A DNA stretch of 64,000 nucleotides from positions 3,945,080 to 4,009,079 of the forward strand of contig CM022668.1 of the NCBI GenBank assembly GCA_012295275.1, given 5' to 3'. A model generated the notes under the pieces. That model had not been told where the DNA came from and made no database searches. It saw nothing but the letters and a program-made list of their open reading frames with translations. Position 1 is the first letter of the stretch. Each line of letters starts with the position of its first letter. The stretch comes from Chrysomallon squamiferum (taxonomy: Eukaryota > Mollusca > Gastropoda > Neomphalida > Peltospiridae). Positions 36,298 to 50,656 of this stretch are shown piece after piece. The translations under genes were made by a program, and so were the position numbers.

Positions 36298-39200
36298 TCA
36301 AGGATCCTCATCCTCTGGTGGTTCAGCTTCAAGCATCTGTTCAGCATTCTGTATAGTAGTTCCCAGAATCAACTCTATATCCCGTATTGCTCCCTGAAAC
36401 ACAGTTATATACTATGTTAAATCTAAACTGGGGATATATATAGAATCTGTGACCTGACTAAAATTTCATTACATTAGTCTTAATCTGTAGTAATGTATAA
36501 AATGTTTGTTCGCTAGTGTGTGTGTGTGTGTGGGTGTGTGTGTTTAAATTCATCTTTAGTAACAGAACATAACAATACACATACATACACACATACATTT
36601 TGTTTTTATCTGTATACAAACAAATTATATTTGAAATGTTACTTGGATCTTTTACAGTAAAGAATAACAAGAAGTTATGCTCAATAGAGTTTGATATAAA
36701 ATCTTAAAGGTTTGTGTGAAAATTAAAATTTATAGTTAATGCAAAATGTAAAGGTGACAGGAGTAAGATGAACTATTCATGAAACGTGCACTGGTAAATG
36801 AAAGACTGTGATTATGAAATCAAATGTATCAGAGATAAAACTCACTTTAAAGTTTGTGATGCCCTGCATGTTTGGTGCTGATATTTCCTGATGGATCACT
36901 GAGAGATTCCTGGCAAAAGTGGCTAAACCACCCTGGAGACTATCTCCAACTGTCCTGTAAGCACATATAAACAGTCTAACTCTATAACACGCGCAAACTA
37001 TTAAACTTTAACTCAATAACTGTAAACACACATTAACTATTTAACTCAAACTGTAAACATGTAAATGGTAACTTAATAACTGTAAACACATGTAAAAAGT
37101 CTAACAACTGTAATCACACATAAACCATTTAACTTTAACTCAATAACTGAAAAAACACATACACTATTTAATAACTAAAAACATGTAAACTATTAACTCA
37201 GTAACTATAAAATGTAATTTATTTAGCTCAATAACTGTAAAACAAACTATTTAACTCAATAACTGAAAACACACATACACTATTTAATAACTAAAAACAT
37301 GTAAACTATTAACTCAGTAACTATAAAATGTAATTTATTTAGCTCAATAACTGTAAAACAAACTATTTAACTCAATAACTGTAAAATGTAAACTATTTAA
37401 CTCAATAACTGCATATACTTGTTAACTATTTAACTTAACAACTGTAAACTATTTAACTTAACACTGTAAACATGTAAACTTTTTAACTTAATAACTGTAA
37501 GCACACAAAGTATTTCACTTAACAGCTGTAAACACATGTAAATTATTTATTGTAATAATTGGAAATATATGTAAACTATTTAACTTAACAGCTGTAAACA
37601 CATGTAAATTATTTATTTTAATAATTGGAAATATATGTAAACTATTTAACATATCTCTAAATGCATGTGAACTATTTAATGCGATAACTGTAAACACATG
37701 TAAACTATTTAATGCGACAACTGTAAACACATGTAAACTATTTAAGTTAATAAATGTAAACAAAGGTAAACTATTTAATTACATTGCAAACAAATATAAA
37801 ATACAAATTAAAAATTGCAAACACAAATTAATTAATTATTGTAAAATTGTAAACTGTTGTACTCAGAGACTGTTAACATCTCTAAATCAGTTTTAATAAA
37901 TGTACATTTATAACAATAATAATAAACTGTTTTGCCTCAGCTCAAAGAAGACATATATACAAGTAATATAACTGCGTAAACAAACAAAAATAACAATAAA
38001 TAAATAAATAAAGATTGTAGAAATATATTCCAATGTAAACAAATCTTTATTTTACTTACACCATACCCAACCTCTCTCTGTTAAAACTGTCAAGTAATGT
38101 AAACACAGAACCCTGTTTCTCCTAAACAGAAATAAAAAGTAAAATTAATACAGTAACTGATATTGCACAATGGAGAAATGTGTGTGTGTGTGTGTGTGTG
38201 CATGAGATATATATATATATTGATTTCATCATATATAAACAAGTAAATAAACAGTAAGAACTATAAAACGACATTTAAGTGATTAAGACTATAAAACGTT
38301 GCTAAATAAACTCTTGGTACCTTGATGTCATAGCCAATGCCGTGAGCTCGACACATCTGGAAGAACACGCTGTAGTGAACAACAGCAAGGTTGGAGTGAA
38401 ACAGTCGTGTACTCATAACAGCAAATCTGTGGTTGCTCTCTACACTCTGTAAGTGAACAACAGGGCAAGCTTTCTATCAAATGTGATTGGTAAAGATTCT
38501 TGTAAAAATTTGGAAGAGCTGTAACTTCTGCTAAAGTTAATACTTATGAGAAGTTAGATATAACAATGTTAGGTACAAATGAGAAATAACAAAAAAAGGA
38601 GACACAAGCAAATGCACACAAGAACATACTACACACAAAACAGTCTCATCACATATGTTGTGAGACTAAATACAAACAGAAATTCATTAAATATAGTCAC
38701 ATTAGCTTTAATTTGAACATTAATACATCTAACCACTTAATACAAAAATAGTAATAAAATAAACAGCAAACTTAAGTTCATATAATGTAATTATATCTCC
38801 TGAAAACTTTGTTAGTTTCTATATTAAAGAAAGAGTTTTCCAGAAAACTAACAGGAAGTCTGTAATGAAGAAAATAAAATAAAAAATTGGATCTGAAACT
38901 TACATCATCACTTCCAATTAGACGTCGCTTGGGTTTCTTCTTTGGTTCTTTTGATGGGACAACCTCAAACACGTGAGTGTTGGTGTTGAGTAGACCCTGC
39001 GTGACGTAGCTGACAAGTTGAAACATTGCCATTGTGTCACTGTAGTGTAAACTCAGGTCTATTGCCCACAACTGCTGATCTATCTGTACACAGAAAACAC
39101 CTCTCATTTGTAATATTTTGTTTTAAACATATTTATTTGAAACATTTATTTCTTGCTGTGATATAAATAAGTTCTAATTCCTTGCTAATTTGTAAAGATT

Positions 39201-40568
39201 TATTCTAAATAGTATTATTTAGTATATCAGTTGGAAAGAATATTAACAAAGTTTAAAAAAGAAAAGCAAAAAAAGAGGTATATTAATCTATATTTGTAGA
39301 CTGTTTGTAATGTATGAAAATTATAGAAAATCTGTTGTTGCCAAAGTAGAGAAATGTTACAATTAACAGCAAAACATGTTTTTCCAACTGATGTGAAAAA
39401 AACATTCTGATTTTTGATATGCCTATCTTGGGGAAATGTCAGTTAACCACTGAGAAGATTAGATGCTGTCATGAACAGTTTTTCTACAGGCAGCAGTACT
39501 TATGAATGTAAAAAGACAGCTGTTGATTATTTACATATAGCTAATCATTAGAACTGTATCAAGAATTACTCACTGCTGTACCACTGATGAAAGTAACAAA
39601 ATCCACTGTGAAGTATCCCACAATGCCTCTAGTTTTACAGGCTTCTGCAATCTTTACACATGTGCTGTTTAGAAGTCTGGGTTCCACAGAGGACTGGGGG
39701 AAGGAAACCCCCCAACAGGAGAAGGGAGACTCTGCATGTATCTGGTCTCCACAGGTCATCATGTTGACCCTCCCACTTGGTTCAATCATCATGTCTACAG
39801 TCAGCGTGGTGATACTTTCTGCAGGAGGACACGCCTCTATAACACCACCTGTAATGTAATTGTCATACTACACTATCTACAATATAACTGTCATATTACA
39901 GCACTATAGTTAAATATAACTGTCATATTACAGCACTATAGTTAAATATAACTCTCATTACACATCCTGCAGTTAAATATAACTGTTGTCACTTTAGAAT
40001 TACTGCACTGCCATAATATATTACATCATCTATAGTTAAAATGTAACTATCATAATCAAATGTAAAACAAAATATAAATGTTGAAATATATATAAAGAAA
40101 GAAAGAAAGAAAGAAAGAAAAGAAAGAAAGAAAAGAATGAAAAGAAAAGAAAGAAAAGAAAAGAAAGAAAAGAAAAGAAGAAAAGGAAAACAAATGAATA
40201 AATTAACAAAGTAAACACTAAATGGAACTATTTAAAAAGAACAACAACTGACCTTTTCCTAAGAAAGTATCAAGAAATCTTTCCCAGCTGGGGTACACGT
40301 ATCTGTTTACTGGCACTGCATATTTCTCTAACACATCCCCAATTTCAGCATGGATTTTAATGTATGCTCCTTCCTATCACAAAGATTACACTTTTAATTA
40401 TCTCTCTTCCTCTCAAATACTTTTTTCAGATGAACACACAAATATTAACATAAATTTCTTTTCAGGCAAAATTAACTTACATATACATGGACAGACATAT
40501 GCCCACACATACAAGCACAAGTACAAATGTTGGACTTTCACTGAATTTAAGGATCTGTGGAAACCATG

Positions 40569-40614
<46 letters not shown>

Positions 40615-43600
40615 GTATATTTCATAACAAATGCTCACAGAAACACACACACACACACACAAATACACAAATACACATATATGCTCATACACATGCATGT
40701 ACATACAATATCAGTCAATGGATACTAGCACAAATACAATGTTACCAAATGGGTTCAACCGTCTGATCCTAAAACTGACCTGAGCCCATTTCTTTGACCA
40801 CTTTTCTCCATATCTCTCTGATTCTTTCAAAGCCCACTTATAGCACTTGAGATGGTCAGTAACATCACAGTAAGCAATTCCCCGACCATCAAACTCTTCA
40901 TCAAGTTTGAACAACCATCGCTTTACCCGCAGGTTTTCTGTTACCAGCTGAGCCAGGCATTCATGTAGCTGTTAGAATAATACTTCATAATCACTCTGAA
41001 ACTGCACATGTATGCATGTCTGTGTGGGTGTGTGGGTTTGTATTTCTATGTTCATTTTATGCTTTCTCAGTATTCAGTTGTAATTTAACGTAGACAAGCA
41101 AGTAATAGTGAATAAAACATGAATTCACAATATTATTAAACTATCAAACAAAAACAATGTGTAGTTCCAGTGATAACTTTTCACTATAGTTATATATATG
41201 TTTGTCTGTGAAATATACTCAGTAATGTTCAGATGGTGTAAAATATAACTTACTTGTCCAAGACTGTATATGTCATATTCTCCAGGTGGCACATCAACCC
41301 CAGCGCTGGCAAAGATTCGTTTTGAACCAGACTTAGTGGAATATAGCCTGGCAATTTCAGGTTCTGGAGCCACAATGGGCACATCGAGCATGTCAGCCAC
41401 AGCAAGGTCATCAATGTGTGGTACTGTGGTGACAATGTATGCCTCACGACCGCGGATCATGTTTTTAATTCTCTTTAGAGTCTGTGGACTGTACTTTAAC
41501 AGTGATGCCAGACACATTCTGTGAGTCTGTAAATAACAACATGTTTAAACAATTGTCTGATTTCTTACAATTCATATGAAAACAGAATCTGATATATTTC
41601 ACATCAATATTTTATAGTGTTAAACTGTCATCCAGTCAAAACTGTTTAATAGTTATTTAGTGAAGTTTGTTTTCATCCACAAATGATAAATACAGAAATA
41701 TCCAGTCTGAGCAATGTCAATGTATTTTATACTGATAACTTTAAAATTCTAACACTAAAACTAATCTAACAACTTAAAAATATTTCTTTATATTTGTAAC
41801 TTTAATCTTAATCTAGCCAATTAAAAACATGAATGAATAAAAAAAACCTAAAAAATTAATGTGAGTCACAGTATACTAGGTAAAAGCTAAACACATGAAT
41901 TTATTTTTCAGCTACAGAATCCTTCTAAAATAAAATCAGTGATGTTATTTCCCCACTATAACCTATAATAATGTGGTATTTCTAAACCTACCAACCAAAA
42001 TTAATAGTAAATTTTAAACTAGTTATTTCTGATATTTTTGAAAAACATGTCTTACAGGAAAACTCTTTATAGCCTCAGGAACAACTATTCTGTATCTATC
42101 CTCCATGTTGGACTGGTCTTCCACTTTTCCACTCTCCACTGCTGCCTTCAGACCAAGCAGTTTGGAGTAGTACTGTAGAGTTTCATCACTCAGAGGAACG
42201 GGGGACACAAATATCACATCAACATTGGGATCTAACAAAAATATAATACATGATATATGAGTGAGTAATTTTGATAATGTTGTTATATGTGTGAGTAAAG
42301 CTAAATTTTGATAATGTTATATGTGTGAGTAAAGCTAAATTTTTATAATGTTATATATGTGAGTAAAGCTAAATTTTTATAATGTTATATGTGTGAGTAA
42401 AGCTTTATTTTGATAATTTTGTTATATGTGTGAGAAAAGCTTTATTTTGATAATGTTGTTAGTAAAGGTTATTTTTGTATGTGATGTAGTTAAAACCACA
42501 CCTCTGATGTCACACAGTCTGCACATCTGTGTGTTCTGCTGTACTCCGAAGTCGTTGATGCTGTCACGGGTGTGCTGGGCCAGGCCAAGGGACGGGATGT
42601 GAATCACTACACGCTTAGACATTTTTACTCTGTCCCAAGATGAAGCCAGTTTCTGAAATTATAATTTAAAAGAAGTCAACACTGCAAAATATATATTTTT
42701 CTAAATATTTTTAGTGATTTTAACATTATCTCCACAACAATTATCAAATAATTTATTTTAAAATCAGGAGTGTGTATTTTAAATAAAAAAATTTCATGTT
42801 TACTTCTAAAATGGTGACCAGTAACTTTTGACAAACATTACTTATACACTTTTGTTATATTTATTACTAACACAAACATAACAAACAAATTATGTCAGAA
42901 AAGAAACTGTAAAGTTAATTACAGTTTAAATGATTTTATCATTAAATACAAATTAATCAGTTACATTTTATAATATAATTTTTTACTCAGAAATAAACAA
43001 TGACTTTTTACATCTAATTTTTATTGTTCTTTGCTTCTTTTGTTTCTTCTATCAGTTTTAATTAGTGTGATGAAACATTTCAAGCATACATGTACAGGTA
43101 AAGCGTGATACTGTAGTTTACAATCAATATTCAAGTAATAATTCAAATAAATGTTGAAAGTTAAAATCTACAAGTCTAAAGACTTCATTTACCTTGGCTC
43201 TGAATTTAAAGTTTTCAAGTTGATCAGCTCGAGTGCGACGTAGCTGCTGTCTAACTTTGACCATCTTGATGTGCATGATCCACGAAATGGCAATGACACC
43301 TGCAGCCCACTTATGTCTGCGGTATTCAAGGTAAGCCATGCGGTCACGGTACATTCGCCACATCGCCTGGATTGTGGTAGCTGCCAAATCCTCACCATTA
43401 GGACCTATAAACTTACGTCCCTTAAAAACATAACAATAATAATCTCTGAGTGAAACAACATACACGTTAACTGAAGAAGATGATCAACTGAAATACTTTT
43501 CTACCAGCTGTAATAGTTTATCTCTTCTATTTTTGGTAACTTGACTGAAGTCCATCTATTTAAAAATTGCTGAATAAATTTATGAAATCCAACAAATTAT

Positions 43601-44373
43601 TTTTTTTGTCTAATAACAAATCACTATTTTCTTATATCAAGATTTTGCTTCAGTATTGAATGCTGTGGTCTCAGTTAGCTAACTGATATTTAAATGAACA
43701 ATAACTAATCATCAGTGTTCATGGTTCAGTGTAGCTGATGACAGAAATGTCACTGTATCATACTGATTAACTAAACAGTGATTACACTAGTAGATGAGAA
43801 TGTACAGTTTTAACTTACTGGTTTTGAGACAAGATTCTCCACATCCTCACGGTTCACAATCACTGATAAAAGATTTTCTCTTCCTGGTGGTTTCTCCAAC
43901 TCAAACTCCATAGACAGATCTGCCAGTCTGAACAAACATTCAGTTTTAATTTGTATATGCTTACATACATGTCTAAAGTTGATTATAATTTAAAAAGCTC
44001 TCTATTGTAGAAATGAATACTACATGACATCTACATAAACCTCTTTGTTATGTATTTTATTATTAGAAAAGATTGGGTGTAATAAATAATTTTCACTTCC
44101 ACTTATACATTTGATTTTACTGTATTTACAAGACACTATTTCTCAAAATAATAAATATCTACAGTCTGTCAGTTAAAAGAAATCTATACCATTAACTCTT
44201 AAGTAATAACTGGAACTAAACACTGTTTTTATTTGACAGTTTTAATAATATACAAATGATAAATACTGTGTCATCATATTTATTACTTACTTATCTCCAT
44301 TGATAAAAGCTATTGGCACTGAATACCGAGAAAGCATTTTCTCCAGCTGCTTCAGAGTTGTTACAATACTGGA

Positions 44374-44449
<76 letters not shown>

Positions 44450-44462
44450 GATAATAATAATG

Positions 44463-44496
<34 letters not shown>

Positions 44497-44608
44497 TGAT
44501 AATAATAATAATAATAATGATAATAATAATAAAATAATTGTAAAAATAGTAGTAGTAGTAGTAATAATAATAATAATAATAATAATAATTGTAATAATAG
44601 TAGTAGTA

Positions 44609-44644
<36 letters not shown>

Positions 44645-47600
44645 TTTTGTAATGGTTGTACTTAATTTTCCAAAACAATGGTTTCACTAATACAAAATAT
44701 GTTCATTAGATAAAATCATAATGTTTAATTCTATCTAGAGATGTTAATCAAATTTGAACCAGACATCACTGTATGTTACCTGTCTCTTGTAACACAATTT
44801 ATATTTACTTATATCTGTGATTATATTTACCTCTATTTATTGATACAAGTTAATATGACCTGCTCACTGAGACAGTAGTTAATATTTACCTGCCCCAGGT
44901 AAGAGAGTAGTTAATATTTACCTGCCCCAGGTAAGACAGTAATTAATATTTATCTGCCCCAGGTAAGACAGTAGTTAATATTTACCTGCCCCAGGTAAGA
45001 CAGTAGTTAATATTTACCTGCCCCAGGTAAGACAGTAGTGTTGTTTGAAGGCCAGAAACTCAGGTTGTGTGTCTCTAACATGTCCATTCTGAATGGCAAA
45101 GCGATGACTTAGTGTTTTGAAGTCTCCACTGGCAGGGGTGGTTGGAGGGGGCTGAAATATTTAATTATTTATTAATTAACACCCAGTAACAAAAAGCTCT
45201 CTGTTATTGTAGTAGTCATTTAGTTTATGTTTATTTACCAATAAACAGTATTATTTAATTATGTGCATATAAAAAATATATATATATATATATATATATA
45301 TTAACATAGAGTAATATTTTTTGTGATTTGTTTTTAAAATCTCATTATCAATTTTTTAAACATTTTGAAATATCCATTAACTTTTAATATTCGATTAATT
45401 AATTTAAATATGTTTACCAATATCTAATAACTTTTAACTGAAATATGTTTTAACCAAAATCCAGTAATTTGTTATTTAATTTAAAAAACATGCTAATTAA
45501 TATCCAATGTGATCTAATTATTTAACTGTATAAATTCATTAATATTCAGTGAAGTAAAGGTATTTAATTTAAATACATTCATTAACTTTTAAATATAATT
45601 ATTTTTTATTTTTTAAAAATATTCTTGATTTATTTCAAAACATTGACAAACATTATGTATTTAATTTTGCAGTTTATTTAGAACCAGTAATATTTAGATA
45701 TTTTATTGTACTTTTACTTAAATTAATAATAATAAATTACTATTCAGAGACATATAGTAATATTTAGTTATTTAACAGGAAAATCCTGATTGAGATCCAT
45801 AACAATTAGTTTCTGAATCTTTATATATTGAGTAATACCCAGTTACTTAATTTTCAAAGATATCTTGTTAATAAATTTCAGTGTATTTATTTAGACTGAG
45901 CAATGGTTAACTATTTAAAGTTATAACAATACTCACAACATATAACTATTTATTTCTTAATTATTTCTTAAAATTAAAACATTTTTAATTTAAAAAATTT
46001 ATTAAATATGATAATAAATAATGCATTTTATCCGTGAAAATATATTCAAGATAAACAAAGAGATCATTTTATAAATGTCACCAAAAAATATATGAATAAT
46101 AATGAAAATGAAATGTGCAACCAAAGCTCTTGTAGAAGCAGGTGATGGCAAAATAAATTAAAAAACAAAGGTTTTCAAAGTTATGGAGATGTACATATGC
46201 ATATATAATAATACATTTTAATATGCATGAAATATGTGAATAATAGTGAGAGAGAAATAATTCAAAAATAAAAATCAGTTAACATTATATATAAACTGTA
46301 AGAGATAGTAAAGAGGCTTTTTTCAGTGTGTGTTATAAAATATCTTCACCTCAAAACAAACCTATGTCTGACTTTTGAAAAAAATAAAATAAATAATAAT
46401 AAAAAATAATAATAATAAAAAATTTTTTTAATAAATAAATAAATAGGTAAATAACTAAATACAAAAGGGTGGTATCGTGAACACAGAATGTGTTAACAAC
46501 ATTAAGTTTTACCCAGATCCCCAGATGGAAAAAATAAATTCTGGAAAGTAGGACATAGATTTTAATTTTATTCTGAAAATATTTAACTTTTTGTCACAGA
46601 TTATTTCATATCTTACATTTTCATTTATTTTATAAAAATAGAATTTCTGAAAATTTCACTTATTTCTGGAGGTGAACATTGTACTATAAAATATTTTTCA
46701 ACAGTAATATTTGTAATCAGATTGTTAACTGAAAAGTAACAATAGTTTTGAATAGTTTATTATTTTTAATGAATGACATTATAGAACACGATACAAGGTG
46801 AACAGAAAAGGAATACTGACTAAAAGAATTTCTTATGCCAAGGAAATAAGGATGAAATAGATATCCATTGCAATAAGAAACTTTGCAAGTTTGTGATGAA
46901 TTTCTTTTCTCTCCAACATATATTCAGTTATTAAATAAATTAAATAAATTAAATATTTACAGATCTTTTATAACACTTAACTGCTTTTAAACAGATTATT
47001 AAATTATATTTATTATTAAATACATTGTAGCCACACAATTGTTTACATTATTTATGAATTTTTTAATAAGCAGAAGAAAAGAAACTGAATGAAACTGAAA
47101 GGTAATTTTCTGATAAGAAGTTTTAAAACACTGCTCAATATTCATCACAATCTTGTCAATATACAAATTTAGATGTAAACCAGACTTATTACCAGTGGAA
47201 CTATTGGTGGGAACTGAAAATAGCAACAATGAACATGTTAAATGAGTTTTCTTTATAGAGATTATTAATTACTGAATGTCAACCATTCTGGATTAAATGA
47301 TTAAACTGACACATAGTCCATAATGAAAGCTGCTAGACTTTACTGTTAGTATAATTTTTTTTTACATATATAACCTTCTCACAAATGGGAATACATACCA
47401 AAGTTGTTAGTAACTGTTTGTAAAATGAAATCTAAATTACATTATTCTTAGGTTTAAAATAAATAAACAAACAAATACAATTAACATACCAAACATTTAA
47501 GGCAGGAAGACACTGTATCTTTTTGGTTTATTTGTTGTTTTTCTTTTCAAAAATGTAAAATAAGTAATTTCTTATAAGCTGAAAACAAATGATTATTTTC

Positions 47601-49929
47601 AGTGAAAACAACTGAACTTACCAGTGGCTGTAAAGGCATCTCGAAGGTTCGTATTGTCGCTGGAGTTTTGTTGCGAATGGAAGCAGATGATTCTCGTGTT
47701 CTAGAAAGTGCCTGAGCTTCGGGTGATGCCTGCGGGGTGGGTGCAGATGGGAGGGACAGGGGCCTAGGTGAAGGATGCTGCTCCTCTGCAGGCTGTGACA
47801 TGTCCAAGTGTACTAGAGCCAGGCCAGGCATAAGATCTGAACAAACAAAGTGTTAATCTGAACCAGTTTTTTCTAAGTGTTTATGTAATCCAATCTTAAC
47901 TAAATATTATTTAAACCAATCTTTACCGGATGTTTTTCTAAATCAAAATGTACAAAGTGTTTATCTGGAAGTCTTTATTAAGTGTTTGTCTAATACATTT
48001 TTACTGAGTGTTTGTCTACACTAACCTTTACTAAGTGCTTATCTAACTCTGCATCAGGTATTTATCTAAGAGAACGCTTTAGTAGTAATACAAACATTTC
48101 TAGCAAAAAGAAAATACAAACCTCCTAAAGACGGTGCTTTTGTTTTCTCAGTGGGATTATGTAGTAAAGCTGGGTGGCGTCTGATGGGGGATGGTTCCAG
48201 GGTGAGGTGGGCAGCAGGAGGAATGAGACCTCTTTCAATCAAACTGCGGATTCCCTTACTAGCATCCTCCTCTGTGATGGGTGGGGGAGCCAACTGAATA
48301 AATTAAATTAAAAATGTTCTGAATTTCATACATGTCTTTGTAAACTTCATTTCTAATCATTCTTGGTTTCCTTAATATTTGCATATATACACTCAGTGAT
48401 GTTCAGTTCATTAATGGCAGTTTGTCCACAAATTTGAAAATGTAGCTTATGATCTATAACTTAAATGTTAGACAACATTTTTTCTAACCTGTGCATCCAC
48501 TCTGTTTGCTTTAGGTAAGATTGTCAAGTGTTCCACAGTGGTTCCTGTCAAAGGCTTCAGAGGAATTTGCTGTCAAACATTTAATAATAAAACAAATTAA
48601 AACCAACTCCTTTATTGCATAGTAATTGTAGTTAATTTAATATAATCTTTTAAAAGAAAGAAAAAAAAATGTCATTAAAGGAAGAAAATAAATAAATACA
48701 CAAAGAAATATAGATAATTAGTATTTATAGGAACTATTTACTGACAAGCAACAAAATTCTATTAATAATTATTACAATTTAGTATTGGGACACCCACACA
48801 CATGAAAATATTATTCATAATGTCAGTGTAAAATAAAAGTTCAGTCACAATTTGTTCATTTATAACATATGAAAGAATTACTAAGACACTGATATTTATT
48901 GTGGATTCTGTTAATAAACGTAGTTATAAATTAATCAGGTGTTTACTCTGGGTTCAGGTTTTTGTGGTATCTGAGGCAGCTGAACTCGATAGTTCTCTTG
49001 CAGAACATTTCTGTTCTGTGAATTGTATGGGTTGTACATTGCACGCAGATCACGCTGCTGTTTTATCTGAAACACAAACAACACAATATAATAACACAAA
49101 ATAATAACAACATGATATATTAACTACACAAAATAATAACATAACAAAATGATAATGAATATACAAAAAAGAAACAAATGTAAACAAATATGACATTTTA
49201 AATAACATTTGACAGGAAAAATCTTTTGTACATTTTAAGATAGTAAACAATCCCATACTCATTGGTTTTTACCAAGCAATCCTTTACAAATATCAGAAAT
49301 TGTTCATTAGCTGAAGCACACTGTGTTAATCTCTGCAACAAAGTAAAAGATGTAATGTCTCACTTTAAAAAATAGAATCTGGTACAATACAACAAATACA
49401 ATATTAAAATATAAAAACAACATCAGAATGACAAAATAACAACAGTACATGAACAGAGCAGTGTGGGGAGTAATTTGATTGTATGATACATTCACTTTCA
49501 TATACCATACACAGAAGAACTGTCATGTTGAGTTGGGGTTTCATACTGATTGCCCACACATAAGACAAACACACACACACACACAGGGTATGGGTAAGGC
49601 CCAATTTCTGTCAGCTGATACAGGGCACATGTACCTACTGGAAGGAGGTGAGGAACAATGACTTCACCAACTGCTTCATGGTGATATATATACATATATA
49701 CAGACATACATACAAACATATGTTCACACAGAAAATCAGACCTGCTGTATGTAGTTGGGGCCTGCTGTCTGTATTGGTTGTTTTGCAGCAGCTGGAAGTT
49801 GCTGGAGTTGATGTAGAACTCTCCCATCTCTGAAACAACAAATATATATATCACTTTACACATTTCTTTCACAATCAACAGCTTTTTAAAAACAATATCA
49901 ATATCGATAACAATAGAAATAATAATAAC

Positions 49930-49992
<63 letters not shown>

Positions 49993-50591
49993 TAGAAGAA
50001 GAAGAACAGAAAGAAGAAATAACAACAACAACAATTATAATAATTAGCAAGATTTTCACAGTTAAAAATCAAAGCATCTGTTGGCTGGTTCTGATTATAA
50101 TAACAGTATATTCAATTTATTAAAGTTTAAATTCCATCTACATTAGTTTATATCTTTATTCAGAAACTAACTGTCTCACAGTGTAATTCATCATATTATC
50201 AGCGCAGTCATGTAGATTTACCATGGAATTATATACAAAAACAATCAGTATTATTTATTAACAGTGACAAAAGATAAAACATGGCTGTTGATTTTGATGA
50301 AGTTGTCAACTAGATGTTGTTGTTTCACCTGCGGATTTTGTCAGGTTTCGGTTGTCGTCGAAGCTGGAGGGTGTCAAGTGTACCAAACTCTTCTCCACTG
50401 AGCTTCCTGTCAGTGAGCGGAAGCATGAGGACACTGTTGTTAATTTTGTGTACAATGTCTTCTGTCTTTTTCTACAAAACAATAAAACAAAAATACAAAG
50501 ACAATTTTATAAAAAGATGATTGTTTAATACAGAGCCAAATTTTAAAGTTTGAGCAATCCAGGTTTCTGCACAAAAATCAAGTGAAAATGA

Positions 50592-50656
<65 letters not shown>

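Noticed and set aside
44300-44687. Poly-Asn, poly-Ile and poly-Leu/Tyr frames
   Set aside because: All are translations of the (AAT)n microsatellite in an IQCH intron.
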